From Phocaeicola faecium (GTDB taxonomy: Bacteria; Bacteroidota; Bacteroidia; Bacteroidales; Bacteroidaceae), in the NCBI RefSeq assembly GCF_014837055.1, contig NZ_JACSPQ010000001.1:795035-859034 (forward strand): 64,000 nucleotides of DNA, in the 5' to 3' direction. The notes beneath the pieces were generated by a model, which made no database searches, was not told the DNA's origin, and worked only from the letters and a program-made list of their open reading frames with translations. The translations under genes were made by a program, and so were the position numbers. Shown one piece after another: positions 8,692-16,171 of this stretch. Position 1 is the stretch's first letter, and every line of letters starts with the position of its first letter.

Positions 8692-9036
8692 TCAAAGCAC
8701 TGCTGCAACCTTTCGGATATTCTCCAAACGCTGCATGAACGACTTGTCTTTTTTAGCAATGCGCATGTTGTATCTCATTTGAAGTCGCATCAGAGGTTCG
8801 GCATCCACTCCTAAAGCCGCTTCAAACATCATAGCCGTCTTCTCTGTAACAGGACGACGTGCGTTGAGTATCTCATTCAGAACAGAATATCCTATGCCCA
8901 TTTGCTCCGCAAGTTTCCGTTGTGAAATCCCCCTGCATTCGATTTCCTCTTTCAAGATTTCCCCCGGATGCGTGGGAAACGCCGGCTCAAGATTGCCTGC
9001 TATCATATTGGGGTCAATTCCTTGAATGGTTATCAT
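8692..9036 (-). CDS. higA: HigA-family antitoxin (XRE helix-turn-helix)
   Basis: The 114-residue protein carries the HigA hallmark PTHPGEILKEEIECRGISQRKLAEQMGIGYSVLNEILNARRPVTEKTA, an XRE helix-turn-helix spanning roughly residues 22-75. HigA antitoxins bind a HigB RNase toxin and repress their own operon. I take ATG 9036 as the start; a TTG two codons upstream would only add two residues. The toxin gene should sit immediately upstream, but only its 3' end survives (see 9044-9133), so this is an orphan antitoxin. Confidence 0.88.
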   Translation of the reverse strand: MITIQGIDPNMIAGNLEPAFPTHPGEILKEEIECRGISQRKLAEQMGIGYSVLNEILNARRPVTEKTAMMFEAALGVDAEPLMRLQMRYNMRIAKKDKSFMQRLENIRKVAAVL

Positions 9037-9043
9037 AATCAAT

Positions 9044-9133
9044 TTATTTATAATGGTTTGACAAATTTGTTATATTACATATCGTAGCAACGGTTTCTCC
9101 GTCCCTGATGTGTTCCTTAAATTCGATACGAAT
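9044..9133 (-). pseudogene. higB toxin remnant (last 29 codons)
   Basis: Reading the minus strand from 9133 gives 29 codons (IRIEFKEHIRDGETVATICN, then ITNLSNHYK) and a stop at 9044-9046. This resembles the C-terminus of HigB/RelE-type toxins of Bacteroidetes, which ends in a similar CNI.ELSNHYK. The stop is 8 bases before higA ATG, the usual higB-higA spacing. An in-frame stop (9134-9136) lies just upstream, and the rest of the toxin is missing. In its place are a REP-like arm and a family B repeat piece. The toxin cannot be functional. Confidence 0.75.
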
Positions 9134-9193
9134 TTACGAACCCTTCCCAACATTCGCAAAAAAAGCGAACATTTTATATCCAACATCAACAAG

Positions 9194-9278
9194 GTAGGGG
9201 CGTATCGCATACGCCCGAATACAACCACGTTTATGTTTTTTCCACCACAGATTACACGGATTAAACAAGTTATTATTT
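9194..9278. repeat. composite repeat: family A solo arm joined to a family B end
   Basis: 9194-9216 is a single family A arm. It is followed by a 25-base linker (GAATACAACCACGTTTATGT and five T) and then the family B terminus CCACCACAGATTACACGG with its AAACAAGTTATTATTT tail (to 9278). The same arm-linker-B order occurs inverted at 22336-22392 with two substitutions and one indel, so this is a recurring composite. Confidence 0.8.
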
Positions 9279-9389
9279 CGACATGAATCCAATGGAGGCG
9301 GAACATCGCACCCCATGCCCGGATACTACGAATAAGGAGGGGCGACACTGCCCGTAAGAAGAAGGGCTGCTCCGGCTAAAACCGGACAA

Positions 9390-9442
9390 CGCAAGCAGGT
9401 GTTTTTTTTCTTGATTCAACGCGAGAAAAATGCCTGCTTGCG
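9390..9442. repeat. long imperfect hairpin, AT-rich surroundings
   Basis: CGCAAGCAGG (9390-9399) and CCTGCTTGCG (9433-9442) are perfect inverted repeats. The stem can continue inward through two G-T wobble pairs and a TTTTT/AAAAA run, leaving a short loop. On the plus strand it is followed by ATTTTTATACTTTTTT, which looks like a terminator, but no plus-strand gene ends shortly before it. It precedes the rseC-rnf promoter and may insulate the operon. Confidence 0.5.
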
Positions 9443-9479
9443 CATTTTTATACTTTTTTGCAACATTTTCCCCGAAACC

Positions 9480-9512
9480 TTGACCACCGAAACAATTTTT
9501 CTGCTACATTTG
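9480..9512 (+). promoter_or_regulatory. promoter of the rseC-rnf operon
   Basis: TACATTTG (9505-9512) is a perfect Bacteroides -7 box. TTGACC at 9480-9485 lies about 20 bases upstream as the -33 region. The first gene begins at 9545. Confidence 0.6.
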
Positions 9513-9544
9513 CCTTTAGTTGTAATCTTCAGTTTGCAAAAACG

Positions 9545-9964
9545 ATGAAAAACATAAAACATACGGGGGTTGTAGAACAGGTGGACGGGATGCGGCTCAA
9601 GGTGCGCATCAGGCAGACATCGGCGTGTGCGGCGTGTAGCGCGAAGGCACACTGCAATGCCTCGGAAACAAAAGAAAAGCTGATCGACGTGAGAAACGAG
9701 CGGGGGATTCCCTGCCGCGCCGGACAGGAGGTGGTGATCTGCGGAGCTGCCTCGATGGGAATGAAGGCGGTGGGATGGGCTTTCGCACTGCCCTTTGCGG
9801 TGGTGGTGGCATCGCTCTTTGCCGCCATGAAGCTCACGGGAGGCAACGAACCGCTGTCGGCAGTGGTGGCGCTGGCAATGCTTGTGCCTTATTACCTCGC
9901 CCTGCGCCTCTGCCGGAGGTGGCTGGGACGCAGCTTTGTGTTTACCTTAGAATCTGTCAATTAA
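9545..9964 (+). CDS. rseC: SoxR-reducing/sigma-E regulator family protein RseC
   Basis: RseC-family inner-membrane proteins travel with Rnf/Rsx operons and in enterobacteria take part in SoxR reduction. This one is 139 aa. An N-terminal soluble part has a cysteine cluster SACAACSAKAHC at about residues 25-36, which could bind a metal or Fe-S centre. Two adjacent membrane helices follow (AVGWAFALPFAVVVASLFA and LSAVVALAMLVPYYLAL). MKNIKHTG at 9545 fits the family; an upstream in-frame ATG at 9458 would lie before the -7 box. It heads the rnf operon, with rnfB starting 29 bases later. Confidence 0.87.
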   Translation: MKNIKHTGVVEQVDGMRLKVRIRQTSACAACSAKAHCNASETKEKLIDVRNERGIPCRAGQEVVICGAASMGMKAVGWAFALPFAVVVASLFAAMKLTGGNEPLSAVVALAMLVPYYLALRLCRRWLGRSFVFTLESVN

Positions 9965-9993
9965 CCATTCAAACAAACTAACTTCATCATACT

Positions 9994-10845
9994 ATGAACT
10001 CTATTCTGATAGCAATCATCTCGTTAGGCGCCATCGGGCTGGTGGCGGCAGTCATCTTATATGTGGCATCGAAACGGTTTGCCGTAAACGAAGACCCGCG
10101 CATCGCCCGGGTGGCGGAGGTGCTTCCGCAGGCAAACTGCGGAGGATGTGGCTATCCGGGCTGTTCGGGCTTTGCGGCGGCGTGCGTCAAGGCGGGCTCG
10201 CTGGATGGGAAACTATGTCCGGTGGGCGGACAGCCTACGATGGACAAGGTGGCTGCCATTCTGGGACTGGAGCCGGTGGCTGCCGAGCCGGAAGTGGCGG
10301 TGGTGAGGTGTAACGGCACGTGTGAAAACCGTCCGCGCCTCACGCAGTATGACGGCGTGCGCTCGTGTGCCGTGGCTCATGCCACGTACGGAGGCGAAAC
10401 GGGCTGTACGTTCGGCTGTCTGGGATGTGGCGACTGTGTGCAGGCGTGTCAGTTCGGCGCACTGCGCATGAACCCCGAAACGGGACTGCCGGAGGTGGAC
10501 GAGGAGCGGTGTACGGCGTGCGGGGCGTGCGTGAAGGCGTGTCCGCGAAACATCATCGAGATTCGCCCGAAGGGACGGAACAACCGCCGGGTGTACGTAA
10601 GGTGTGTCAACAAAGACAAGGGAGCGGTGGCACGGAAGGCTTGTGCGGCGGCGTGCATCGGCTGCGGCAAGTGTGTGAAGACGTGTCCGTTCGAGGCCAT
10701 CACGCTGAAAGACAACTTGGCGTACATCGACCCTGCCAAGTGTAAGGCGTGCCGCAAGTGCGAGCTGGAATGTCCGCAGGGAACCATCGTGGCTGTAAAC
10801 TTCCCTCCGCGCAAGGCGAAACCACAAGCCGAGGCGGAGGCGTGA
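9994..10845 (+). CDS. rnfB: Rnf complex ferredoxin subunit RnfB
   Basis: RnfB takes electrons from ferredoxin into the Rnf complex, which couples ferredoxin:NAD oxidoreduction to Na+ or H+ pumping. An N-terminal membrane helix (about residues 5-27) is followed by the Fe-S domain motif NCGGCGYPGCSGFAAAC. Four cysteine clusters of ferredoxin type then follow (CTFGCLGCGDCVQAC, CTACGACVKACP, CAAACIGCGKCVKTCP, CKACRKCELECP), giving several 4Fe-4S centres. The length of 283 aa is normal for Bacteroidetes. Second gene of the seven-gene operon. Confidence 0.95.
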   Translation: MNSILIAIISLGAIGLVAAVILYVASKRFAVNEDPRIARVAEVLPQANCGGCGYPGCSGFAAACVKAGSLDGKLCPVGGQPTMDKVAAILGLEPVAAEPEVAVVRCNGTCENRPRLTQYDGVRSCAVAHATYGGETGCTFGCLGCGDCVQACQFGALRMNPETGLPEVDEERCTACGACVKACPRNIIEIRPKGRNNRRVYVRCVNKDKGAVARKACAAACIGCGKCVKTCPFEAITLKDNLAYIDPAKCKACRKCELECPQGTIVAVNFPPRKAKPQAEAEA

Positions 10846-10895
10846 CAACCGGGAAAAAAAGACCAAAGTAACTAACCCAATAAAGATATAGTACA

Positions 10896-12233
10896 GTGAA
10901 AACATTCAGAATAGGCGGAGTGCATCCGGCAGAAAACAAGCTGTCGGCAGCGGCGGCAATCGAGGTGCTGGGGCTTCCGCGTCAGGCGGTGTTCCCGCTG
11001 TCGCAACACATCGGCGCACCTGCCGTGGCGATAGTGAAGCGGGGCGACAAGGTTAAGGTGGGGACGAAGATAGCCGAGGCGGGCGGATTCGTGTCGGCAG
11101 CGGTGTTCTCGTCGGTGTCGGGCACGGTGAGCAAGATTGACAGCGTGACCGACGCGAGCGGATACCGCAAACCTGCCGTATTCATCGACGTGGAAGACGA
11201 TGAGTGGGAAGACGGAATCGACCGCTCGCCGGAGCTGGTAAGCGCGTGCAGCCTGAGTTCGGAAGAAATCATAGCGAAGATAAAAAACGCAGGCGTGGTG
11301 GGCATGGGAGGCGCGTGCTTCCCTACCCACGTGAAACTCTCTCCCCCGCCGGGAGTACGTGCCGAGTGTGTGATAATCAACGGCGTGGAGTGTGAACCGT
11401 ATCTTACTGCCGACCACCGGCTGATGCTTGAAAAGCCCGACCAGATACTGGTGGGCGTGGAGCTGCTGATGCGTGCGGCGAAGGTAAATCGGGCGTACAT
11501 CGGCATCGAGGCGAACAAGGCGGATGCCATCCGGCTGCTCACCGAAAAGGCTGCCTCGCATCCGGGCATCGAGGTGGTTCCGCTCCAGATGAAGTACCCG
11601 CAGGGAGGCGAGAAACAGCTTATCGACGCCATCATCGGACGTCAGGTTCCGGCGCCGCCTGCCATCCCCATCCACGTGGGAGCGGTGGTGCAGAACGTGG
11701 GCACGGCGTATGCCGTCTACGAGGCGGTGCAGAAAAACAAACCCTTGCTTGAGCGGGTGGTGACGGTCACGGGGCGGTCGGTGAAACATCCGTCGAACTT
11801 CCTTACGCGCATCGGAACGCCTGTGAGCCAACTCATCGAGGCGGCAGGCGGACTGCCCGACAATGCCGGCAAGGTGATAAGCGGCGGCCCGATGATGGGC
11901 AAGGCGCTCGCCACGCTGGACGCGCCCGTGTGTAAAGGCAGTTCGGGCGTACTGATAATGGACGACGAGGAGGCACGCAGGGCAGAACCCCAGCCGTGTA
12001 TCCGGTGCGCCAAGTGCGTCAGCGTATGCCCCATGGGGCTTGAACCCTACCTGCTTGCCACGTGTTCGGCGCGCGGCGACTGGGAGCGCGTGGAGCATGA
12101 AATGATTCTCTCGTGCATCGAGTGCGGCTCGTGCCAGTTCACCTGTCCGTCGCACCGTCCGATGCTCGACTACATCCGTTTAGGCAAAGGCAAGGTGGGC
12201 GCCATCGTTCGCGCACGTAATGCTAAAAAATAA
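10896..12233 (+). CDS. rnfC: Rnf complex NADH-binding subunit RnfC
   Basis: RnfC is the peripheral NADH- and FMN-binding subunit of the Rnf pump. The 445-aa protein has the family's N-terminal barrel-like region, a Gly-rich NADH/FMN domain (VVGMGGACFPTHVKLSPP and VIINGVECEPYLTADHRLML), and near the C-terminus two 4Fe-4S motifs, CIRCAKCVSVCPMGLEP and CIECGSCQFTCPSHRPM. It lies 50 bases after rnfB and 17 bases before rnfD. It lacks the long Ala/Lys-rich C-terminal extension of enterobacterial RsxC. Confidence 0.95.
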   Translation: MKTFRIGGVHPAENKLSAAAAIEVLGLPRQAVFPLSQHIGAPAVAIVKRGDKVKVGTKIAEAGGFVSAAVFSSVSGTVSKIDSVTDASGYRKPAVFIDVEDDEWEDGIDRSPELVSACSLSSEEIIAKIKNAGVVGMGGACFPTHVKLSPPPGVRAECVIINGVECEPYLTADHRLMLEKPDQILVGVELLMRAAKVNRAYIGIEANKADAIRLLTEKAASHPGIEVVPLQMKYPQGGEKQLIDAIIGRQVPAPPAIPIHVGAVVQNVGTAYAVYEAVQKNKPLLERVVTVTGRSVKHPSNFLTRIGTPVSQLIEAAGGLPDNAGKVISGGPMMGKALATLDAPVCKGSSGVLIMDDEEARRAEPQPCIRCAKCVSVCPMGLEPYLLATCSARGDWERVEHEMILSCIECGSCQFTCPSHRPMLDYIRLGKGKVGAIVRARNAKK

Positions 12234-12250
12234 CTCACACACTGATTATT

Positions 12251-13237
12251 ATGGCAAATAAATTTATCGTATCATTATCGCCTCACGTACACGGGGGCGA
12301 CAGCGTGAAGCGGAACATGTATGGCGTAATCATTGCGCTGATACCTGCGCTGCTGGTGTCGCTGCTGGTGTTTGGCGTGGGGGCAGCTATCGTCACGCTC
12401 ACCTCGGTGGCGGCGTGTGTATTCTTCGAGTGGGCTATCACGAAATATATCTTGCGGCGCGAACGCTCGACGGTGACAGACGGGTCGGCGGCCATTACGG
12501 GGCTGCTGTTGGCGTTTAACCTGCCGTCGAACCTCCCGGTATGGATTGTAATCATCGGGGCGCTGGTGGCCATCGGCGTGGGCAAGATGACGTTTGGCGG
12601 ACTGGGGTGCAACCCGTTTAATCCCGCGCTGGTGGGACGTGTGTTCCTGCTGATTTCCTTCCCCGTACAGATGACCTCGTGGCCGCGGGCAGGACAGTGG
12701 GCCGAGTATCTCGATGCCGAAACGGGGGCTACTCCGCTGGCGCTGATGAAGCAGGCGATACATGGCGACGCGGACGCGCTGTCGCAACTGCCCTCGGCAT
12801 GGGACATGTTCATAGGCAACGCTCCGGGCTGTCTGGGCGAAATCAGTGCGCTTGCCCTGCTGCTGGGCTTGGCTTACATGCTGTGGAAGCGCATCATCAC
12901 GTGGCACATCCCGGTGTCTATCCTCGCCACGGTGTTCGTCTGCGCGGGACTGATGCACTGGGCGAACCCGGTGTACGCATCGCCCGTCCAGCACCTGCTG
13001 AGCGGAGGTCTGATGCTGGGCGCCATCTTCATGGCTACCGACTATGTGACCTCGCCCATGACCCACAAGGGGATGATTATCTACGGAGTGGCTATCGGGT
13101 TCCTCACGGTGGTAATCCGCGCTTTCGGCTCGTACCCCGAAGGCATGTCGTTCGCCATCCTGATTATGAACGCCTTTACGCCGCTGATTAATACGTACTG
13201 CAAACCAAAACGTTTCGGGGAGGTAACGAAGAAATGA
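12251..13237 (+). CDS. rnfD: Rnf complex membrane subunit RnfD
   Basis: RnfD is a polytopic subunit carrying covalently bound FMN and related to NqrB. The 328-aa sequence has about nine hydrophobic segments. The flavinylation motif reads DAETGATPLA, with Thr161 as the expected FMN-linked residue (ApbE target Dxx[ST]GA[TS]). Its stop overlaps the rnfG ATG by four bases (ATGA), indicating translational coupling. No apbE flavin transferase gene is in the window, so it must be encoded elsewhere. Confidence 0.95.
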   Translation: MANKFIVSLSPHVHGGDSVKRNMYGVIIALIPALLVSLLVFGVGAAIVTLTSVAACVFFEWAITKYILRRERSTVTDGSAAITGLLLAFNLPSNLPVWIVIIGALVAIGVGKMTFGGLGCNPFNPALVGRVFLLISFPVQMTSWPRAGQWAEYLDAETGATPLALMKQAIHGDADALSQLPSAWDMFIGNAPGCLGEISALALLLGLAYMLWKRIITWHIPVSILATVFVCAGLMHWANPVYASPVQHLLSGGLMLGAIFMATDYVTSPMTHKGMIIYGVAIGFLTVVIRAFGSYPEGMSFAILIMNAFTPLINTYCKPKRFGEVTKK

Positions 13238-13869
13238 AGAAACTTACATCATCTTTAAAGAACATGGCTCTGGCGCTGACGGGCTTTTCGGTGGCTGCCG
13301 GGGCACTGCTGGGATGGGTGAACAGCGTGACGGCTGAGCCTATCGCACAAGCTAACGCCAAGACGCTGAGCGACGCCATCGCCGTGGTGGTTCCGCCGTT
13401 CGACAACGACCCTGCCGCTTCGCCCGAAACGGTGGAGGTAGAGGGAGTTGCCTACAAGGTATACCGTGCCACGAAGGGAGGCGAGTTTGTAGGTGCTGCC
13501 GTAGAATCGTCGGCAAACGGGTTCGGAGGCACGCTGACCGTACTGGTGGGATTTGACAAGGAAGGTAACATTACCGACTATTCGCTGCTGAGCCACTCGG
13601 AGACGCCGGGATTAGGCTCGAAGGCGGCAGACTGGTTTAAGAAGGGGGCGAAGGGAGACATCACCGGAAAGAATCCGGGCGAGAAACCGCTCACGGTGAG
13701 CAAAGACGGGGGCGAGATTGATGCCATCACCGCTTCGACCATCACCACACGGGCGTTCCTGAGAGCCGTAAACGCTGCTTACGCCGCTTACACCAACCAG
13801 CCGGTAGACGCACACAGCGGGGCTACCGGACAGACTGATGCCACGAGCGGGGCTACCGTCAATCCATAA
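13234..13869 (+). CDS. rnfG: Rnf complex flavoprotein subunit RnfG
   Basis: RnfG holds a covalent FMN on the outer face of the membrane, anchored by one N-terminal helix (NMALALTGFSVAAGALLGWV). The FMN-binding domain contains the Gly-rich TPGLGSKAADWFKK and the core attachment region EIDAITASTITTRAFLRAV, where Thr169 is the likely acceptor. Unusually, the last 20 residues add two further copies of the ApbE consensus, DAHSGAT (192-198) and DATSGAT (202-208), which match the RnfD site better than the core site does. The protein is 211 aa. Confidence 0.93.
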   Translation: MKKLTSSLKNMALALTGFSVAAGALLGWVNSVTAEPIAQANAKTLSDAIAVVVPPFDNDPAASPETVEVEGVAYKVYRATKGGEFVGAAVESSANGFGGTLTVLVGFDKEGNITDYSLLSHSETPGLGSKAADWFKKGAKGDITGKNPGEKPLTVSKDGGEIDAITASTITTRAFLRAVNAAYAAYTNQPVDAHSGATGQTDATSGATVNP

Positions 13870-13891
13870 AGAAAGAAGGAGGAATCGTATT

Positions 13892-14479
13892 ATGATGAAT
13901 AATTTCAAAATATTGATGAACGGGATTATCAAAGAGAATCCCACATTTGTGTTGCTCTTGGGCATGTGTCCTACGCTGGGCACCACGTCGTCTGCCATCA
14001 ACGGCATGAGCATGGGGCTTGCCACGATGTTCGTGCTGGTGTGTTCGAACGTTGCCATTTCATCCATCAAGAACCTCGTGCCCGACATGGTGCGCATCCC
14101 CATCTTCGTGGTGGTCATCGCCACGTTCGTAACCGTGCTTCAGATGGTGATGCAGGCTTACGTGCCGGCGCTGTATGCCACGCTGGGGCTGTTCATCCCG
14201 CTCATCGTGGTCAACTGTATCCTGCTGGGGCGTGCCGAGGCTTTTGCCTGCAAGCACGGGCCTGTCCCCTCGTTCTTCGACGGGCTGGGCATCGGGCTGG
14301 GCTTTACCATCGCACTGACGCTTTTAGGCGGCGTGCGCGAGCTGCTGGGCACAGGCAAACTGTTTAACATGACCATCCTGCCCGAACAGTACGGGATGCT
14401 GGTATTCGTCTTGGCTCCGGGAGCGTTTATCGCACTGGGTTACCTGATAGCCATCGTCAACCGCCTGCGCAAGGCATAA
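13892..14479 (+). CDS. rnfE: Rnf complex membrane subunit RnfE
   Basis: RnfE is a polytopic subunit that, with RnfA, forms the ion-translocating core. The start chosen is ATG 13892 (MMNNFKILMNGIIKENP), because AAGGAGG lies at 13876-13882; the open frame extends further upstream only into rnfG's 3' end. The family motif NPTFVLLLGMCPTLGTTSSAINGMSMG is present, followed by five more helices. The length is 195 aa. It starts 22 bases after rnfG and is followed 37 bases later by rnfA. Confidence 0.95.
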   Translation: MMNNFKILMNGIIKENPTFVLLLGMCPTLGTTSSAINGMSMGLATMFVLVCSNVAISSIKNLVPDMVRIPIFVVVIATFVTVLQMVMQAYVPALYATLGLFIPLIVVNCILLGRAEAFACKHGPVPSFFDGLGIGLGFTIALTLLGGVRELLGTGKLFNMTILPEQYGMLVFVLAPGAFIALGYLIAIVNRLRKA

Positions 14480-14516
14480 CGCATTGTTACATCTATCATA
14501 AAAACAGAAACTGAGT

Positions 14517-15116
14517 ATGGAATACATCTTGATATTTATCACGGCAGTGTTTGTCAATAACATCGTGCTGTCGCAGTTCCTCGGCATCTGTCCGTTCCTC
14601 GGCGTGTCGAAGAAGGTAGAAACCGCCATGGGCATGGGGGCAGCCGTGGCGTTCGTGCTTACGCTTGCCACCATCGTAACGTATGTCATTCAGAAATTTG
14701 TATTGGATGCCTTCGGGCTGGCCTACATGCAGACCATCGCGTTTATCCTCGTGATAGCCGCACTGGTTCAGATGGTTGAAATCATTCTTAAAAAGGTATC
14801 GCCCGCCCTGTATCAGGCGCTCGGAGTGTTTCTGCCGCTCATTACCACCAACTGCTGCATCCTTGGCGTTGCCATCTTGGTGATTCAAAACGATTACGAC
14901 CTGCTTACGGGTGTGGTTTACGCTTTCTCTACCGCACTGGGATTTGCGCTGGCGCTCATCGTGTTTGCCGGCATACGCGAACAGCTCAGCCTCGTCAATA
15001 TCCCGAAAGGGATGCAAGGCATGTCTATCGCCCTGATTACCGCCGGACTGCTGGCTATGGCGTTTATGGGTTTTTCGGGAGTCGACAAGGGTCTGTCTGC
15101 CCTGTTTGGTCTGTGA
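14517..15116 (+). CDS. rnfA: Rnf complex membrane subunit RnfA
   Basis: RnfA pairs with RnfE in the membrane core. The 199-aa protein shows six helices and the conserved blocks FVNNIVLSQFLGICPFLGVSKK and LGVFLPLITTNCCILGVAI, whose paired cysteines coordinate the core Fe-S centre shared with the NqrDE family. It is the last gene of the operon. Its final 53 bases are also read antisense as the C-terminus of the convergent GH25 gene. Confidence 0.95.
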   Translation: MEYILIFITAVFVNNIVLSQFLGICPFLGVSKKVETAMGMGAAVAFVLTLATIVTYVIQKFVLDAFGLAYMQTIAFILVIAALVQMVEIILKKVSPALYQALGVFLPLITTNCCILGVAILVIQNDYDLLTGVVYAFSTALGFALALIVFAGIREQLSLVNIPKGMQGMSIALITAGLLAMAFMGFSGVDKGLSALFGL

Positions 15117-16032
15117 TGACAGGCTTGATGCGCAGCGAGTCCATCTCCGCCATCGTCCCGTTAAACACGTTCAGGTCTACCTGATTATCAATTCCGGGCA
15201 GCGTGCCCACGTCGGTATGCTGCCAGAATTTCCACTCGCCCTCGTATGCCACCGAGTCGACATAATAATGTGCTATCCAGTAAGGATATGAGTTGAACAG
15301 CGAGTCGTTCAGATAGCGCGTTTTATACTTGTACGAGGTATACAGGATAGGCTTCACGCCGTAATGACGCTCCACGCGGTCGAGCCACTTCTTGAGGTCG
15401 GCACGCAGCTTACGCGCGTCGGCAGGGCGTGTCTCGATGTCGAGCACCGGAGGCAAGTCGCCCGGTTCGAGCTTCACCGAACGGATGAAGAAGTCCGCCT
15501 GACGCTCCGGCGAAGTCTTCGGATTATAGAAATGATAGGCACCGCGGATGAATCCCACGCGGCGTGCTTCATCGAAATTGCGCACGAAAGCCGTGTCGCT
15601 GAAATCTCCCCCCTCCGATGCTTTCATGAATACGAACCTCACAGGAAACGGAGCCTGCTGCACGCCTCGCAGCTTCTCCCAGTCGATGCGTCCCTGATGG
15701 TGCGAGATGTCAAACCCGTGTACGCTGTAGCCGTAGGGCAGACACACGCCGTAAGCCTTCGTTCCGTAGCAGGGCTTCCAGCGGTAAGCATAAGGGCGGA
15801 TAAAGAAATAGTAAAACCCTGCCAACAGGATAACCCCCACCGCCCCCATCATCAGGTAATACGCCCATGAGGGGAAATTCCGTTTGCGCTCTCCGCCTTT
15901 TTTCTTCCTGCCGCGTTTTGCATTTCCCTTACGCGGTGCAGCCTCCCTGCGTCTGGCAGGTGCAGCCTTGCGTGAGCGTGTCGTTGTCTGTCGAGGTTTA
16001 TTCACCACCAATATGGGCGGTTCTTTGGTCAT
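15064..16032 (-). CDS. GH25 lysozyme-like glycoside hydrolase, membrane-anchored
   Basis: GH25 enzymes cleave the MurNAc-GlcNAc bond of peptidoglycan. The domain begins with GFDISHHQGRIDWEKL and carries the catalytic-type VLDIETRPAD; the strands FVFMKASEGGDFSDTAF and GAYHFYNPKTSPERQA are also typical. The N-terminus (about 1-55) is very basic, followed by one membrane helix (YYLMMGAVGVILLAGFYYFF), so the catalytic domain should face the periplasm. The length is 322 aa. Its last codons overlap the 3' end of rnfA on the opposite strand, so the tail composition is constrained by both genes. Confidence 0.88.
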   Translation of the reverse strand: MTKEPPILVVNKPRQTTTRSRKAAPARRREAAPRKGNAKRGRKKKGGERKRNFPSWAYYLMMGAVGVILLAGFYYFFIRPYAYRWKPCYGTKAYGVCLPYGYSVHGFDISHHQGRIDWEKLRGVQQAPFPVRFVFMKASEGGDFSDTAFVRNFDEARRVGFIRGAYHFYNPKTSPERQADFFIRSVKLEPGDLPPVLDIETRPADARKLRADLKKWLDRVERHYGVKPILYTSYKYKTRYLNDSLFNSYPYWIAHYYVDSVAYEGEWKFWQHTDVGTLPGIDNQVDLNVFNGTMAEMDSLRIKPVITDQTGQTDPCRLPKNP

Positions 16033-16171
16033 GATAATATCAGTCAGGGATTTCAGGATTCATTTAAGGCACGAATTCCGCCGAGCCGCACGGACGCAAA
16101 TCCGCACGGTACTCACGCAATTCGTGCCTGATGAATGGTGTTTCTTACAAATAATAAAAAAAGTATTCTAT

